Assembly: GCF_020251205.1 (NCBI RefSeq) | Contig: NZ_JAIWYX010000001.1 | Location: 186,001 to 250,000 of the forward strand | Reading direction: 5' to 3' | DNA from: Arthrobacter sp. M4 | GTDB lineage: Bacteria; Actinomycetota; Actinomycetes; Actinomycetales; Micrococcaceae | DNA: 64,000 nucleotides | Part shown: in pieces, positions 36,015 through 47,579 of the stretch | Numbering within the stretch: the first letter of the stretch is position 1 | Layout: the number at the start of each line of letters is the position of its first letter | Made by a program: the position numbers and the translations under genes | Notes under the pieces: model-generated | What the model saw: only the letters and a program-made list of their open reading frames with translations | What the model was told of the DNA's origin: nothing | The model's database searches: none

Positions 36015-36322
36015 GGAGGCTACTCCGCATTGTGGTAGACGGTGGTGGACGCGGTGCTGGATTCCGGCGGTTGGGGTGGCCGTTTGCGTCCTGTATTGCC
36101 AGCTTGACATACGTGACTGCTCCAAAAAGTGGGAATCCGGGATTCGCGGGCAACTGCAACAGGATTGATATGCGGCCGATATGCACTTGAGATCTATTAA
36201 CGTGGGCGCTGAACCTCACCGCGCCGCAGCCCTCGTTGAAGGCTGGCCGGGGCCTGTCCGGCGTTACCCTGGCGTAGGATGGAAAGCACCTGCAGCAGCG
36301 AAATCCACGAACCGGAGGAGCA
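36015..36322. other. Divergent promoter region, GerMN lipoprotein / phoH
   Basis: 308 bp with no credible gene. It contains a direct repeat GATATGC at 36167-36173 and 36178-36184 (11 bp period) and a TAGGAT -10-like box near 36272 for phoH. I see no riboswitch or convincing operator. Confidence 0.5.
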
Positions 36323-37435
36323 TTGGCCCAAGCGGCCGGCACCATGACTGAGTCACTCAACGCCCGCCCCAGAACGAATGCCGCTGAGTCCGGCATAGGG
36401 GAATTCCCGCACACGGTTCCCGGGGTCCGGACGGAGGTGATCTTGTTCGACGACTCCGAGCAAATGGTCCAATCATTGGGCAGCCATGACGAGGCCCTTC
36501 GCTACATTGAGGCACAGTTCCCCGATGTCGATTTCCACGTCCGCGGCAATGAATTGTCCCTCAGCGGCCCCGTGCAGGACGTGCCGCGCATCATGCGGTT
36601 GCTTCAGGAAATCCGTGGGCTTGTGGCAAAAGGGACAATCATCACGCCGGATGTCCTCCAGCAGTTGGTGTCCCTGCTTCGCGCCCAGACAGCGCAGAAC
36701 CCGGTGGAAGTGCTCACGCACAACATTCTTTCCAGCCGGGGCAGGACCATTCGTCCCAAGACGCTCAACCAGAAGAGTTATGTCGACGCGATCGACGACA
36801 ACACGGTCATATTCGGAATCGGTCCAGCGGGTACGGGCAAAACCTATCTGGCGGTGGCAAAGGCTGTCCAGGCGCTGCAGATGAAGGAGGTAAACCGGAT
36901 CATCCTCACCCGCCCGGCTGTCGAAGCGGGGGAGCGGCTTGGTTTCCTCCCCGGGACGCTGAGCGACAAGATCGATCCCTATCTCCGTCCCCTCTATGAC
37001 GCCCTGCACGACATGATGGATCCTGAGTCCATACCCCGGCTGATGGCCGCAGGCACCATTGAGGTCGCGCCGCTTGCGTACATGCGCGGCCGCACCCTCA
37101 ACGACGCCTTCATCATCCTCGACGAGGCGCAGAACACCACGCCGGAGCAAATGAAGATGTTCCTCACCCGGCTCGGCTTCGGATCAAAAATGGTGGTGAC
37201 GGGAGATATCACCCAGGTGGACCTGCCCTTTGGGACGAGGTCTGGGTTGAAGATCGTCCAGGAGATCCTCGCCGGCATTGAAGATGTCAATTTCACGATG
37301 CTGGACGCGGGCGACGTCGTCCGGCACCGGCTGGTAGCGAACATTGTTTCTGCCTACAACGTCTGGGACGAAGAGCAACAGCTGCGGACCAGGCGTGCGG
37401 CCCAGGACAAAGACAAGCGGGGGGAGCGCAAGTGA
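36323..37435 (+). CDS. phoH: PhoH family ATPase
   Basis: Cytoplasmic NTPase thought to act in RNA metabolism; PhoH is regularly encoded with ybeY. The 370 residues carry an N-terminal KH-like region (about 50-110), Walker A GPAGTGKT at about residues 172-179, Walker [11 protein letters not shown] at about 262-271, and arginine-rich strands [15 protein letters not shown]. The TTG start at 36323 has GGAGG just upstream; ATG 36344 is an alternative. The last codons overlap the ybeY start (GTGA), forming the conserved phoH-ybeY-CNNM-era operon. Confidence 0.94.
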   Translation: MAQAAGTMTESLNARPRTNAAESGIGEFPHTVPGVRTEVILFDDSEQMVQSLGSHDEALRYIEAQFPDVDFHVRGNELSLSGPVQDVPRIMRLLQEIRGLVAKGTIITPDVLQQLVSLLRAQTAQNPVEVLTHNILSSRGRTIRPKTLNQKSYVDAIDDNTVIFGIGPAGTGKTYLAVAKAVQALQMKEVNRIILTRPAVEAGERLGFLPGTLSDKIDPYLRPLYDALHDMMDPESIPRLMAAGTIEVAPLAYMRGRTLNDAFIILDEAQNTTPEQMKMFLTRLGFGSKMVVTGDITQVDLPFGTRSGLKIVQEILAGIEDVNFTMLDAGDVVRHRLVANIVSAYNVWDEEQQLRTRRAAQDKDKRGERK

Positions 37436-37905
37436 GCATCGAGGTCAACAACGAGTCCGGCGTCCAGGTGGACGAGGCCCAACTGGTGACCCTGTCACGG
37501 TTCATCTTCGAGCGCCTCTACATCCACCCACAGGCTGAGCTTTCCATCCTCCTTGTTGATGAACCGGCGATGGAAAAACTGCACATCGAACTTATGGACG
37601 AGCCCGGGGCTACAGATGTTCTGTCGGTTCCCATGGACGAACTGACCCCAGGGACCCCTGAAAAGCCGGCACCGCAGGGAATGCTGGGCGATATTGCAAT
37701 CTGCCCGCAGGTGGCACAGGTCCAGGCGAAGAATGCTGGCCACTCCACGCAGGAAGAGATGCTCCTGCTGACCACGCATGGCATCCTGCACCTCCTCGGC
37801 TTTGACCACGCTGAGCCGGAGGACAAGGAAGAAATGTTCGGCCTGCAGCGCGATCTTCTGTCCGCCTTCCTGGGTAAGGATGCCCCCAGGGAGACCATGC
37901 AGTGA
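37432..37905 (+). CDS. ybeY: Endoribonuclease YbeY
   Basis: Single-strand-specific metallo-RNase required for 16S rRNA 3' maturation and ribosome quality control. The metal site is complete: HGILHLLGFDH with the family pattern H-x3-H-x5-H at about residues 118-128. Also typical are the LMDEPGATDVLSVPMDE motif and GDIAICPQ. The 157 residues match the family. GTG 37432 overlaps the phoH stop, and its own stop overlaps the next gene, so the block is translated as a coupled series. Confidence 0.96.
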   Translation: MSIEVNNESGVQVDEAQLVTLSRFIFERLYIHPQAELSILLVDEPAMEKLHIELMDEPGATDVLSVPMDELTPGTPEKPAPQGMLGDIAICPQVAQVQAKNAGHSTQEEMLLLTTHGILHLLGFDHAEPEDKEEMFGLQRDLLSAFLGKDAPRETMQ

Positions 37906-39233
37906 CTCAGCTGATCCTGGTCATTATGGCCATGGTCTTCCTCGGGTTTGTGGCGGTACTGACGGCGGCAGAGGCCGCGTTCAGCTTCCTTCCGAGGCAC
38001 GAGGCGGCTCAGGCGCTCGTCCAAAGCCGCGGCACTGCCCTTCGCCGTATCCTGGAACAGCCCGTTTCACATATCCGGGCGCTGCGCTTCTGGCGCGTCT
38101 GGTTTGAGATGGCGGCCGCCGTTGCCGTCGCCCTGCTGGTGCTTAGCGTTTTGGACAACGTCTGGCTGGCTGGCTTGGCGGCTACGGGCATCATGGCCGT
38201 GGTCGGCTTTGTCCTGGTGGGTGTTTCCCCTCGCCAGATTGGCCGGCAGCATCCGGGCGGCGTTGTCCGTGTGACCGCTCGGCTGATTCGCTTCCTGTGT
38301 TGGATCCTGGGACCCGTGCCCAGCTGGTTGGTTTCACTCGGCAGTGCCGTGGCGCCCGGAGCGCCCGGCGGGGATGAGTCTTTCTTCAGTGAAGAGGAGT
38401 TCCGCGAGCTGGTTGATCGCGCGTCCGAATCTGCCGTCATCGAGGATGATGAGGCTGAACTGATCCAGTCGGTATTCGACTTCGGTGACACGATGGTGCG
38501 TTCCGTTATGGTTCCGCGAACCGACATGGTGTGCATCGAAAGCGGTTCCTCGCTGCAGCAGGCCATGGCGCTGTTCCTGCGCTCCGGCTACTCGCGCATT
38601 CCGGTCATCGGCGAGAATGCCGACCAGATCCTGGGCATCGTCTACCTCAAGGATGTTGCGGCCGCGCTTCACGGCACTGAAACCGATTTGCCACGAACAG
38701 TTGACAGGCTGTCCAGGGAAGCGCGGTATGTCCCGGAGTCGAAACCAGTGAGCGTCCTGCTCAAGGAGCTTCAACAGGAGTCCACGCATGTCGCCGTCGT
38801 TATAGACGAGTACGGCGGAACCGCGGGCCTCGTCACCCTTGAAGACCTCATCGAGGAAATTGTCGGGGAAATCGTCGATGAATATGACTCCGCCAGTGCG
38901 GACGCCGTGCGGCTGCCGGATGGCAGCTACCGGGTCAGCTCCCGGATGAGCATCGACGACCTCGGCGAGCTGTTCGACCTGGACCTCGACGACGACGAGG
39001 TGGACACCGTGGGCGGACTGCTTGCAAAGGCGCTCGGCCGTGTCCCGATCGTAGGCAGTTCGGTGGAAGTCGCCGGACTGTTACTCAGGGCCGATAGGCT
39101 TGAAGGTCGACGGAATCGCGTCAGCCACATCATTGCGGCAGCTATTCCAAAGGAAGAAACTGACCTAAACGGCGTCCTCGAGGAAGCCGAGAAAACGCAG
39201 CAGCAGGGAGCCCCACGTGAGCAAGCAGAGTAA
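37902..39233 (+). CDS. CNNM/CorC family membrane protein with CBS pair
   Basis: 443-residue protein often labelled hemolysin C or CorC-like. The N-terminal DUF21/CNNM domain has about four membrane segments (LILVIMAMVFLGFVAVLTAAEAAF; MAAAVAVALLVLSVLDNVWLAGLAATGIM). It is followed by two CBS domains (VMVPRTDMVCIESGSSLQQAMALFLRSGYSRIPVIGE; VLLKELQQESTHVAVVIDEYGGTAGLVTLEDLIEEIVGEI) and a C-terminal CorC_HlyC domain. Members are linked to magnesium or cobalt transport, or to Mg2+-dependent regulation; a hemolytic role is not supported. Start and stop overlap with ybeY and era. Confidence 0.9.
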   Translation: MTQLILVIMAMVFLGFVAVLTAAEAAFSFLPRHEAAQALVQSRGTALRRILEQPVSHIRALRFWRVWFEMAAAVAVALLVLSVLDNVWLAGLAATGIMAVVGFVLVGVSPRQIGRQHPGGVVRVTARLIRFLCWILGPVPSWLVSLGSAVAPGAPGGDESFFSEEEFRELVDRASESAVIEDDEAELIQSVFDFGDTMVRSVMVPRTDMVCIESGSSLQQAMALFLRSGYSRIPVIGENADQILGIVYLKDVAAALHGTETDLPRTVDRLSREARYVPESKPVSVLLKELQQESTHVAVVIDEYGGTAGLVTLEDLIEEIVGEIVDEYDSASADAVRLPDGSYRVSSRMSIDDLGELFDLDLDDDEVDTVGGLLAKALGRVPIVGSSVEVAGLLLRADRLEGRRNRVSHIIAAAIPKEETDLNGVLEEAEKTQQQGAPREQAE

Positions 39234-40179
39234 GAAGCACGACGCCGAGGACCCCTACGGCGGATTCCGTGCCGGCTTTTCCGTGCTTGTGGGACGCCCA
39301 AATGCCGGAAAATCCACGCTGACCAATGCGCTGGTTGGCCAGAAAGTTGCCATCACATCGGCCAAGCCACAGACCACCAGGCACACCATCCGGGGGATCG
39401 TGCACAGGGCGGACGCACAATTGGTACTGGTGGATACGCCGGGCCTGCACCGCCCCCGTACGCTCCTCGGCAAGCGCCTCAATGAGCTGGTCGCCGACAC
39501 GTTGGCGGAAGTGGACGCCATTGGGTTCTGCATCCCCGCCAACGAAAAAATCGGCCCTGGAGACAGGTTCATCGCCACCCAGCTGGCAGGGGTTGGCCGC
39601 AAACCAGTGGTTGCCCTCGTTACCAAGACGGACCTTGTAGACCGGGCTGCGCTCACGGAACAGTTGATTGCCGTCACCGAGCTCGGCAAGGAAGTCCTGG
39701 GCGGCGAAGGCTGGGCGGACATCGTGCCGGTATCCGCCCAAGACGGCTTCCAGGTGAACACGGTGGCCGATGTCCTCATCAGGCACATGCCGCCGTCGCC
39801 GCCGTTGTACCCGGACGGCGAGCTGACCGACGAACCGGAAGCCGTGATGGTTGCAGAACTTGTCCGTGAAGCCGCGTTGGAAGGCGTTCGCGACGAGCTC
39901 CCGCATTCCCTCGCCGTAGTGGTGGAGGAGATTGTCCCGCGCGAAGGCAGGTCGGAAGACAACCCACTGCTGGACGTACGCGTCAACCTTTACGTGGAGC
40001 GGCCCTCGCAGAAGGCGATCATTATTGGGAAGTCGGGTAGCCGCCTGCGTGAAGTAGGAACCAACGCCCGGAAGGGCATCGAGGCGCTCCTTGGCACGCG
40101 GATCTACCTGGACCTGCACGTCAAGGTAGCCAAAGACTGGCAGCGCGACCCCAAGCAATTGGTGAAGCTCGGATTCTAG
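39217..40179 (+). CDS. era: GTPase Era
   Basis: Essential GTPase that binds the 3' end of 16S rRNA during small-subunit assembly. G1 is GRPNAGKST at about residues 27-35, G3 is DTPGLH and G4 is TKTD. The C-terminal KH domain has IIIGKSGSRLREVGTNARKGIE and the end reads VAKDWQRDPKQLVKLGF. The 320 residues are normal. GTG 39217 lies within the 3' end of the CNNM gene (17 bp overlap), closing the phoH-ybeY-CNNM-era operon. Confidence 0.97.
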   Translation: MSKQSKKHDAEDPYGGFRAGFSVLVGRPNAGKSTLTNALVGQKVAITSAKPQTTRHTIRGIVHRADAQLVLVDTPGLHRPRTLLGKRLNELVADTLAEVDAIGFCIPANEKIGPGDRFIATQLAGVGRKPVVALVTKTDLVDRAALTEQLIAVTELGKEVLGGEGWADIVPVSAQDGFQVNTVADVLIRHMPPSPPLYPDGELTDEPEAVMVAELVREAALEGVRDELPHSLAVVVEEIVPREGRSEDNPLLDVRVNLYVERPSQKAIIIGKSGSRLREVGTNARKGIEALLGTRIYLDLHVKVAKDWQRDPKQLVKLGF

Positions 40180-40260
40180 GGGAGAAACTGCCGCCAAGGC
40201 TACTCCCAGTTTTTCCACCTAGAATGGCCGGAACCCCATTTCCGAGGAAAGGTAAACCGA

Positions 40261-41829
40261 GTGGTGCGACGTCGTGATGACTGCGCTGGCGACTTAGGCG
40301 CAGGCCACACCCGAACCGCCGCACGCCACTACGAGGCCGCGGACACCTTGCCGGCACGGCACATGAACCAACCCAAGGGCTGGCCGCTGTGGCTGAAGAT
40401 CACTACCTGGACCGCTTCAGTCGTGATCCTCGCCGGAGTAGCTTTTGCCGCCTACTGGGTGATCCGCCTGCAGGCCAACATCAACACGGCACCCTTGTCC
40501 GCCGGTGAGGGCAAAGTCAGCAATACGAACGACAGCACGGACAGGCTCCAGATCCTGGTCCTTGGCTCCGATACGCGCGACGGCAAGAATTCGCAGTACG
40601 GAACGGCACAGGATTCCACCGGGTACGGCCAGTCCGACGTCATGATGCTCTTGGACATTTCCAAGGACAACAAACGGGTCAGTGTCACCAGCTTCCCGCG
40701 TGACCTGCTAGTGGATATCCCTGCCTGTACAGACCACAAAACGGGTAAGAAGTACCCTGCCCGCGGCGGAGTGATGATCAACACGGCAATGGCTGAAGCG
40801 GGGATTGGCTGCGCTGTGGATACCGTCAACAAACTGACGGGAATGGAAATCGACCACTTCATGATGGCCGACTTCAACGCGGTCAAGGAACTCTCCGCCA
40901 CGGTGGGCGGCGTGGATGTTTGCATCACCGATTCCGTCTTCGATCCCGATTCCGGCCTGAGGCTCCCCAAGGGCACCTCCCAGGTGGAAGGCGAACAGGC
41001 CCTGGCATTCCTTCGGGCACGGCACGCCTTTGCCGACGGTGGCGACCTCGGCCGAATCAAAGCGCAGCAGGGATTCTTGTCTGCGCTCACACGGAAGATC
41101 AAGTCCGACGGCACCTTGGGTGACCCACAGAAGCTCCTCCGTATTGCCGACGTCGTGACCAAGAACCTGACCGTCGATGAGGGCCTCGCCAATGTCCAGT
41201 CCCTCCTGACCATCGGCGGCCGCCTCAAGGACATTGACGTGTCCAAGGTTGCGTTCGTCGCCGTTCCCACGCAGCCTGCACCGAGCGACCCCAACCGCCT
41301 GACACTTGTGCAGCCACAAGCCACGCAGTTGTTCGCGGCGCAGCGCGCCGACTTGGACCTGACGTCGCCGGGCGAGGGGGCCACACCGTCGCCAACGCCG
41401 TCAGCGCCGCCGTCGACGGCTCCCACCACCCCGCAGGCACCGCCTGCTCCGGCCTACAACAAGGCACTTCAGCCCGTCGCCGTGGCAGACGGCACGGGGG
41501 CCCCTGCAAGGGCCCAGGAGCTCGCGCAGGCTCTGATCGGGGCAGGCTTTACGAAGTCCGTGCACTTCGCCGCCCAGCCGGTGGGCCAAACGGTGGTTTA
41601 CTACGGTCCTGGATTTGCCGATGTGGCCGCGGACGTCGCCGCGCAATTCGGGATTCCTGCAGCGCAAGTCCAGCCCACTCCCACTGTGAACGGGGTTCAG
41701 CTTTACGTTGGAAGCGATTTTGCTTCGGGCTTGAAGTACGGGCAGGCGAGTGTTCCCAAGGACGTCGTGAACCAGACTGCCAGCGACGTTGTATGCCAGG
41801 TGGCGAATCCGGAGGTCATCACGGGCTGA
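40261..41829 (+). CDS. LytR-CpsA-Psr (LCP) family protein with LytR_C domain
   Basis: Membrane-bound phosphotransferase that attaches anionic glycopolymers to peptidoglycan. After a basic cytoplasmic N-terminus there is one transmembrane helix (about residues 45-67), then the LCP domain with VLGSDTRDGKN, SDVMMLLDISKDNKRVSVTSFPRDLLVDIP and the late SFPRD/RARHAF arginines expected for lipid-phosphate binding. A Pro/Thr/Ser-rich linker (about 375-400) leads to a LytR_C domain in the last 120 residues. GTG 40261 is the start. It is 81 bp after era and ends at a terminator hairpin. Confidence 0.92.
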   Translation: MVRRRDDCAGDLGAGHTRTAARHYEAADTLPARHMNQPKGWPLWLKITTWTASVVILAGVAFAAYWVIRLQANINTAPLSAGEGKVSNTNDSTDRLQILVLGSDTRDGKNSQYGTAQDSTGYGQSDVMMLLDISKDNKRVSVTSFPRDLLVDIPACTDHKTGKKYPARGGVMINTAMAEAGIGCAVDTVNKLTGMEIDHFMMADFNAVKELSATVGGVDVCITDSVFDPDSGLRLPKGTSQVEGEQALAFLRARHAFADGGDLGRIKAQQGFLSALTRKIKSDGTLGDPQKLLRIADVVTKNLTVDEGLANVQSLLTIGGRLKDIDVSKVAFVAVPTQPAPSDPNRLTLVQPQATQLFAAQRADLDLTSPGEGATPSPTPSAPPSTAPTTPQAPPAPAYNKALQPVAVADGTGAPARAQELAQALIGAGFTKSVHFAAQPVGQTVVYYGPGFADVAADVAAQFGIPAAQVQPTPTVNGVQLYVGSDFASGLKYGQASVPKDVVNQTASDVVCQVANPEVITG

Positions 41830-41861
41830 GCCCCGGAAGGCCAGGATCCAAATACAAAAGA

Positions 41862-41897
41862 AAGTGCCCGTGCTCCTCTCAAGGAACACGGGCACTT
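41862..41897. terminator. Bidirectional terminator, LCP gene / M13 peptidase
   Basis: AAGTGCCCGTG (41862-41872) pairs perfectly with CACGGGCACTT (41887-41897). On the minus strand the stem is followed by CTTTCTTTTGTATTT, a good U-rich tail for the M13 peptidase transcript. Confidence 0.8.
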
Positions 41898-41915
41898 CCT
41901 GCCTAGCCTGCATTG

Positions 41916-43868
41916 TTACCAGATGCTGACGCGGTCCCCAGGAGCGAGCCACATCTTGTCGCCCTCCGCTACATCGAAAGCCTCATGGAACGGCGTGAGG
42001 TTCCGCGCGATGGCGTTCGTCCGGAACTCGTTGGGAGAGTGCGGGTCGGTGGCCAGGCGCCGGACGGCCTCTTCAGTGCGGATCACCTGGCGCCATCCTG
42101 CAGCCCACGACATAAAGAACCGCTGCTTTCCGGTGAACCCGTCGATGACTGGTGGCTCTTCGCCGTCGAGGCTGAGCATGTAAGCCTTGTAGGCGATTGC
42201 GAGTCCTCCCAGGTCGCCGATGTTCTCGCCAAGCGTCAGCTTGCCATTGACCGTGTGTCCGGGGGCGGCATCCGGAGAAAGGACGTTGTACTGGTCCACA
42301 AGCTTCGAGGTGAGCGCCTCAAAGGCTGCCCGGTCGTCGTCGGTCCACCAGTTCCGGAGGGCGCCGCTTCCGTCAAACTGCGATCCTTGGTCGTCGAAGC
42401 CATGGCCAATTTCGTGGCCGATTACGGCGCCAATGCCCCCGAAGTTCACTGCGTCGTCGGCCTCGGCGTTGAAGAACGGGGGCTGCAGGATGGCAGCGGG
42501 AAAAACAATCTCGTTGAGCATGGGGTGGTAGTACGCGTTGACGGTTTGCGGTGTCATGAGCCATTTAGCCAGGTCCACCGGTTTTCCCACCTCGTCGAGG
42601 TGGCGGTCGACGTCGGCGCTATGGGCCCGCTCGACGTTGCCAAGGAGATCGCTGGCGTCAATCTCGACGGCGGAGTAGTCGATCCACTTCTCCGGGAAAC
42701 CGATCTTGGAACGAAATGAATCCAGTTTCTTGAGGGCCTCAGCTTTGGTTTCTTCACCCATCCATTCCAGGGACGTGATGCTGCTCCTGTAGGCCTCGAT
42801 AAGCCCAGACACAAGGGTTTGCATGCGGGCCTTGTGGCCCTCGGGAAAGTGTCGGGCCACATAGATCTGTCCAACCGCCTCGCCAAGCCCGGCTTCCACG
42901 ACGGCTACACCGCGCTTCCAGCGGTCTTTGTTGTGCGGCGTCCCGCTCAGCGTGGTTCCGTAGAAGTCGAAGCTGGCGTCCACGAAGTCTGACGACAGGT
43001 ACGGTGCTGCGGCGCCCAGGACCCGTACAGCCAGCCACTCTTGCCAGGCCTGCAGCGGTTCGCTCTCCAGGAGGGAGGCGGCACCTGTGAAGAACGGGGG
43101 AGTGCTGAACACAAGCTCCCCCCACTTCTCCCTCTCAATGTCCGCGGCGTCGAACCACGTGCCAAGAAGCGGGAAGAGTCCTGTGCCCTCTTCAGCGGTC
43201 TTGAGGTTGTAGGTCTTCTGGGGGTCACGAAGTGTCACGTTGTCCCAGTGGTGGGAGGCCAGGGACTTTTCAAGTCCGACCACGCGCGTGGCGGCGCCGG
43301 CGGCATCCCGGAGGCCGGCCAGTCCGAACATCTTCTCGATGTACTTGCCGTAGGCATCCACGATCGGGCCGAACTTTTCTTCCCGATAGTACGATTCGTC
43401 GGGTAGCCCCAGGCCGCCTTGTCCCGTGTATAGAAGCACCCGTTCCGGGTTGCCTGCATCAGGTGCGGGGTAGATCGAAAACAGGCCAGAGACATCTGCC
43501 CGGAAGAGCCGGCCCGTCAAAGCGACCAGTTCTTCAATCGATCCAGTCGCGAAAACCTCTTCGAGCCGGCCGAGGATCGGTTCCACGCCCTTGGCCTCCA
43601 CCGTCGCTTCGTCCATGAAGCTGGTGTAGAGGGCGCCGACTTTTCGTTCAATGCCCGTGGCATCTTCGCCCTTGGCCGCTGCTTCCTCGATGATTTCCCG
43701 GACTGCGAGTTCCGCGCCGTCGCGCAACGCCGTGAAGGTGCCCTCGAGCGGCCGGTCATCAGGGATAGTGGTGCTTTTTAGCCATGCGCCGTTGACGTAC
43801 TTATAGAGGTCGTCCTGCGGCCGCACGCTCTGATCGATGTTGGACAACGTGATCCCCGACTGTGGCAC
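41916..43868 (-). CDS. M13 family metallopeptidase (PepO/neprilysin-like)
   Basis: Zinc endopeptidase of about 650 residues. The HExxH motif is HEIGH within AVIGHEIGHGFDDQGSQFDGSG, and the third ligand is in LGENIGDLGG (E of GENxxD). The substrate-binding NAYYHPMLNEIVFPAAILQPPFF segment precedes it. The C-terminal WLAPGDRVSIW ends as in the family. There is no signal peptide or membrane segment, so it is expected to be cytoplasmic, as in many bacterial PepO enzymes. I start at GTG 43868, with AAGGAG 5 nt upstream; a frame extension to 43910 has no such site. It diverges from the leuA leader. Confidence 0.95.
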   Translation of the reverse strand: MPQSGITLSNIDQSVRPQDDLYKYVNGAWLKSTTIPDDRPLEGTFTALRDGAELAVREIIEEAAAKGEDATGIERKVGALYTSFMDEATVEAKGVEPILGRLEEVFATGSIEELVALTGRLFRADVSGLFSIYPAPDAGNPERVLLYTGQGGLGLPDESYYREEKFGPIVDAYGKYIEKMFGLAGLRDAAGAATRVVGLEKSLASHHWDNVTLRDPQKTYNLKTAEEGTGLFPLLGTWFDAADIEREKWGELVFSTPPFFTGAASLLESEPLQAWQEWLAVRVLGAAAPYLSSDFVDASFDFYGTTLSGTPHNKDRWKRGVAVVEAGLGEAVGQIYVARHFPEGHKARMQTLVSGLIEAYRSSITSLEWMGEETKAEALKKLDSFRSKIGFPEKWIDYSAVEIDASDLLGNVERAHSADVDRHLDEVGKPVDLAKWLMTPQTVNAYYHPMLNEIVFPAAILQPPFFNAEADDAVNFGGIGAVIGHEIGHGFDDQGSQFDGSGALRNWWTDDDRAAFEALTSKLVDQYNVLSPDAAPGHTVNGKLTLGENIGDLGGLAIAYKAYMLSLDGEEPPVIDGFTGKQRFFMSWAAGWRQVIRTEEAVRRLATDPHSPNEFRTNAIARNLTPFHEAFDVAEGDKMWLAPGDRVSIW

Positions 43869-43974
43869 AAGTACTCCTTTGGTGCGACGCAGTGCAGCCG
43901 GCGTGACCACCGCTGCGGCGTCTGCATAGTGGACGATGCATGAGGTGTTGCAGTGTCATCATACGCAACCGTGT

Positions 43975-43980
43975 TACTGT
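43975..43980 (+). promoter_or_regulatory. Candidate -10 of the leuA leader mRNA
   Basis: TACTGT ends 6 nt before GTG 43987, the same spacing seen for the leuS leader, ctaE and trpD in this window, and would give a leaderless leader ORF. The match to TATAAT is weak (three of six). Confidence 0.3.
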
Positions 43981-43986
43981 GAAATG

Positions 43987-44015
43987 GTGCGTGCAGGAAT
44001 GCTTCTCCTTAGCTG

Positions 44016-44043
<28 letters not shown>
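43987..44043 (+). CDS. leuA leader peptide (M/V)RAGMLLLSCRGEASNAI
   Basis: Eighteen-codon frame from GTG 43987 to TGA 44043; an ATG at 43984 is an alternative start. Three adjacent leucine codons (CTT CTC CTT, 44002-44010) are followed by AGC TGC CGC GGC, and the Leu-run plus SCRG ending recalls leader peptides reported before leuA in other actinobacteria. It overlaps the left arm of the terminator-like stem, so a ribosome stalled at the Leu codons could alter folding. Confidence 0.7.
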
Positions 44044-45864
<1,821 letters not shown>

Positions 45865-45881
45865 GCGGCCGCGGCCACTGC

Positions 45882-45937
45882 TCCCTAGCGCTGTCGTGCG
45901 GCTGCTCCTGTACGGAGGCCGCACGGCAGCGCAGGGA
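45882..45937 (+). terminator. Hairpin after leuA
   Basis: GCGCTGTCGTGCGGC (45888-45902) pairs with GCCGCACGGCAGCGC (45918-45932) with one T-G pair. TCCCT and AGGGA extend the stem outward past a bulged A, giving about 20 bp. No U tract follows. It lies between leuA and recO. Confidence 0.65.
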
Positions 45938-45993
45938 CTATTCCGTCGCTCCCGGTTGCCGCGTTCTTTGGGTACAGAGTGGGAAGATAAGAC

Positions 45994-46746
45994 GTGAACA
46001 CCCAGTCATTCGCTGCCCGCTCCTACCGGGATGACGCCGTTGTGCTCCGCACGCACAAATTGGGCGAAGCGGATCGGATCATTACGCTGCTGACCAAGCA
46101 TCATGGACAAGTTCGTGCCGTAGCCAAAGGCGTGCGCCGAACGAGCAGCCGCTTCGGCGCCCGTCTGGAGCCCTTTATGGTTGCTGACCTTCAACTCGTT
46201 TCGGGTCGCAGCCTCGACATTGTGACGCAGGCAGTGGCAAAGGGTGCCTACGGGAACAGCATTGCAACTGACTACTCCAGGTACACGGTGGCCGCTGCAA
46301 TGACGGAAACAGCGGAGAAACTCACGGACGCCGACGTGGAGTCGTGCACCGCCCAGTACAACCTACTGGTGGGCGCCTTGGCATCCCTGAGCCGTGCAGA
46401 GCATCCACCGGAACTGATCCTCGACTCGTATCTCCTCCGGGCTATGGCCACGGGGGGATGGGCGCCAAGCTTTACGGACTGTGCCAGATGCAGTTCGCCA
46501 GGGCCGCACGACGCATTTTCTGCCCCGCTTGGAGGCATGGTCTGCGCGGACTGCCGCCCGCCCGGATCACCGGCGCCAGCCCCGGAGACGGTAGTGTTGC
46601 TTGGCGCCCTTCTTACGGGGAACTGGGCGACGGCGGATGTGTCCGCCGCCGTGCACCGCCGTGAAGCCGCCGGATTGGTGGCCTCGTACTTGCAATGGCA
46701 CTTGGAACGGGCGCTCAAGTCCCTCAAACATGTGGAGCGAAGCTGA
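45994..46746 (+). CDS. recO: DNA repair protein RecO
   Basis: Recombination mediator that helps load RecA in the RecFOR pathway. The N-terminal OB fold shows [46 protein letters not shown] zinc-binding Cys4 site is seen at about residues 161-184 (CARCSSPG ... GGMVCADC). The 250 residues fit the family. GTG 45994 opens with [10 protein letters not shown]. recO is followed directly by uppS, the usual actinobacterial order. Confidence 0.94.
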   Translation: MNTQSFAARSYRDDAVVLRTHKLGEADRIITLLTKHHGQVRAVAKGVRRTSSRFGARLEPFMVADLQLVSGRSLDIVTQAVAKGAYGNSIATDYSRYTVAAAMTETAEKLTDADVESCTAQYNLLVGALASLSRAEHPPELILDSYLLRAMATGGWAPSFTDCARCSSPGPHDAFSAPLGGMVCADCRPPGSPAPAPETVVLLGALLTGNWATADVSAAVHRREAAGLVASYLQWHLERALKSLKHVERS

Positions 46747-46748
46747 CT

Positions 46749-47573
46749 GTGGCAATTGGAAGCAAAGGCAGGACCATAGCCGCCCGGACAAAGCCGGTGC
46801 AGGCGCCGTATCCCCATCCTTCCGGTGCGAAGCCGCCGGCGGTCCCAGCGGAACTGGTGCCGCAGCATGTTGCCATTGTGATGGACGGTAACGGCCGCTG
46901 GGCCAACCTGCGCGGGCTTCCCAGGATCGAAGGCCACAAGGCCGGAGAGCCTGCCTTGTTGGACGTTATGGCCGGCGCGATTGAGCTGGGCATCAAGTAC
47001 GTGAGTGTTTACGCTTTCTCCACCGAAAACTGGCGCCGTTCCCCGGAAGAAGTGCGCTTCCTCATGGGCTTCAACAAAGAGGTGCTGCGGCGCCAGCGCA
47101 ACCAGTTGGACGACTGGGGCGTGAGGATTCGCTGGGCCGGGCGCCGCCCGCGCCTGTGGGGATCCGTCATCAAGGAGTTGGAAGCGGCGGAGGAGTACAC
47201 ACGCGGAAACGACACGTGCACGCTGACGATGTGCGTCAACTACGGCGGCCGGGCAGAAATCACCGACGCAGTTACGGCTTTGGCAAGGGACGTCGCTGAT
47301 GGGCGCCTGAGGCCGGGGTCCATCACGGAGCGAACTATCCAGCGCTACTTGGACGAACCGGACCTGCCGGACGTTGACTTGTTCCTCCGCAGTTCCGGGG
47401 AACAGCGTTTGTCCAACTTCCTGCTGTGGCAGTCTGCCTACGCAGAGTTCGTTTTCATGGACACCCTATGGCCCGACGTCGACCGCCGCACCTTGTGGGA
47501 GGCCGTGGAGATTTACGCGCGCAGGGACCGCCGTTACGGCGGCGCCGTGGACGCCGCCCCTGCAGCGACCTGA
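46749..47573 (+). CDS. uppS: Isoprenyl transferase (undecaprenyl/polyprenyl diphosphate synthase)
   Basis: Cis-prenyltransferase that builds the lipid carrier for cell-wall synthesis. MDGNGRWA at about residues 43-50 carries the catalytic Asp and the P-loop; FSTENWRRS and the [21 protein letters not shown] block bind substrate. The basic N-terminal 35 residues are longer than in E. coli but common in actinobacteria. I start at GTG 46749, two bases after the recO stop; the frame is open from 46695 within recO. The chain length of the product cannot be read from the sequence. Confidence 0.94.
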   Translation: MAIGSKGRTIAARTKPVQAPYPHPSGAKPPAVPAELVPQHVAIVMDGNGRWANLRGLPRIEGHKAGEPALLDVMAGAIELGIKYVSVYAFSTENWRRSPEEVRFLMGFNKEVLRRQRNQLDDWGVRIRWAGRRPRLWGSVIKELEAAEEYTRGNDTCTLTMCVNYGGRAEITDAVTALARDVADGRLRPGSITERTIQRYLDEPDLPDVDLFLRSSGEQRLSNFLLWQSAYAEFVFMDTLWPDVDRRTLWEAVEIYARRDRRYGGAVDAAPAAT

Positions 47574-47579
47574 CGCTAC

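Noticed and set aside
37902..39233. Reading the CNNM/CorC protein as a hemolysin
   Set aside because: The name comes from old annotation; DUF21, CBS and CorC domains indicate an ion-transport or regulatory membrane protein.
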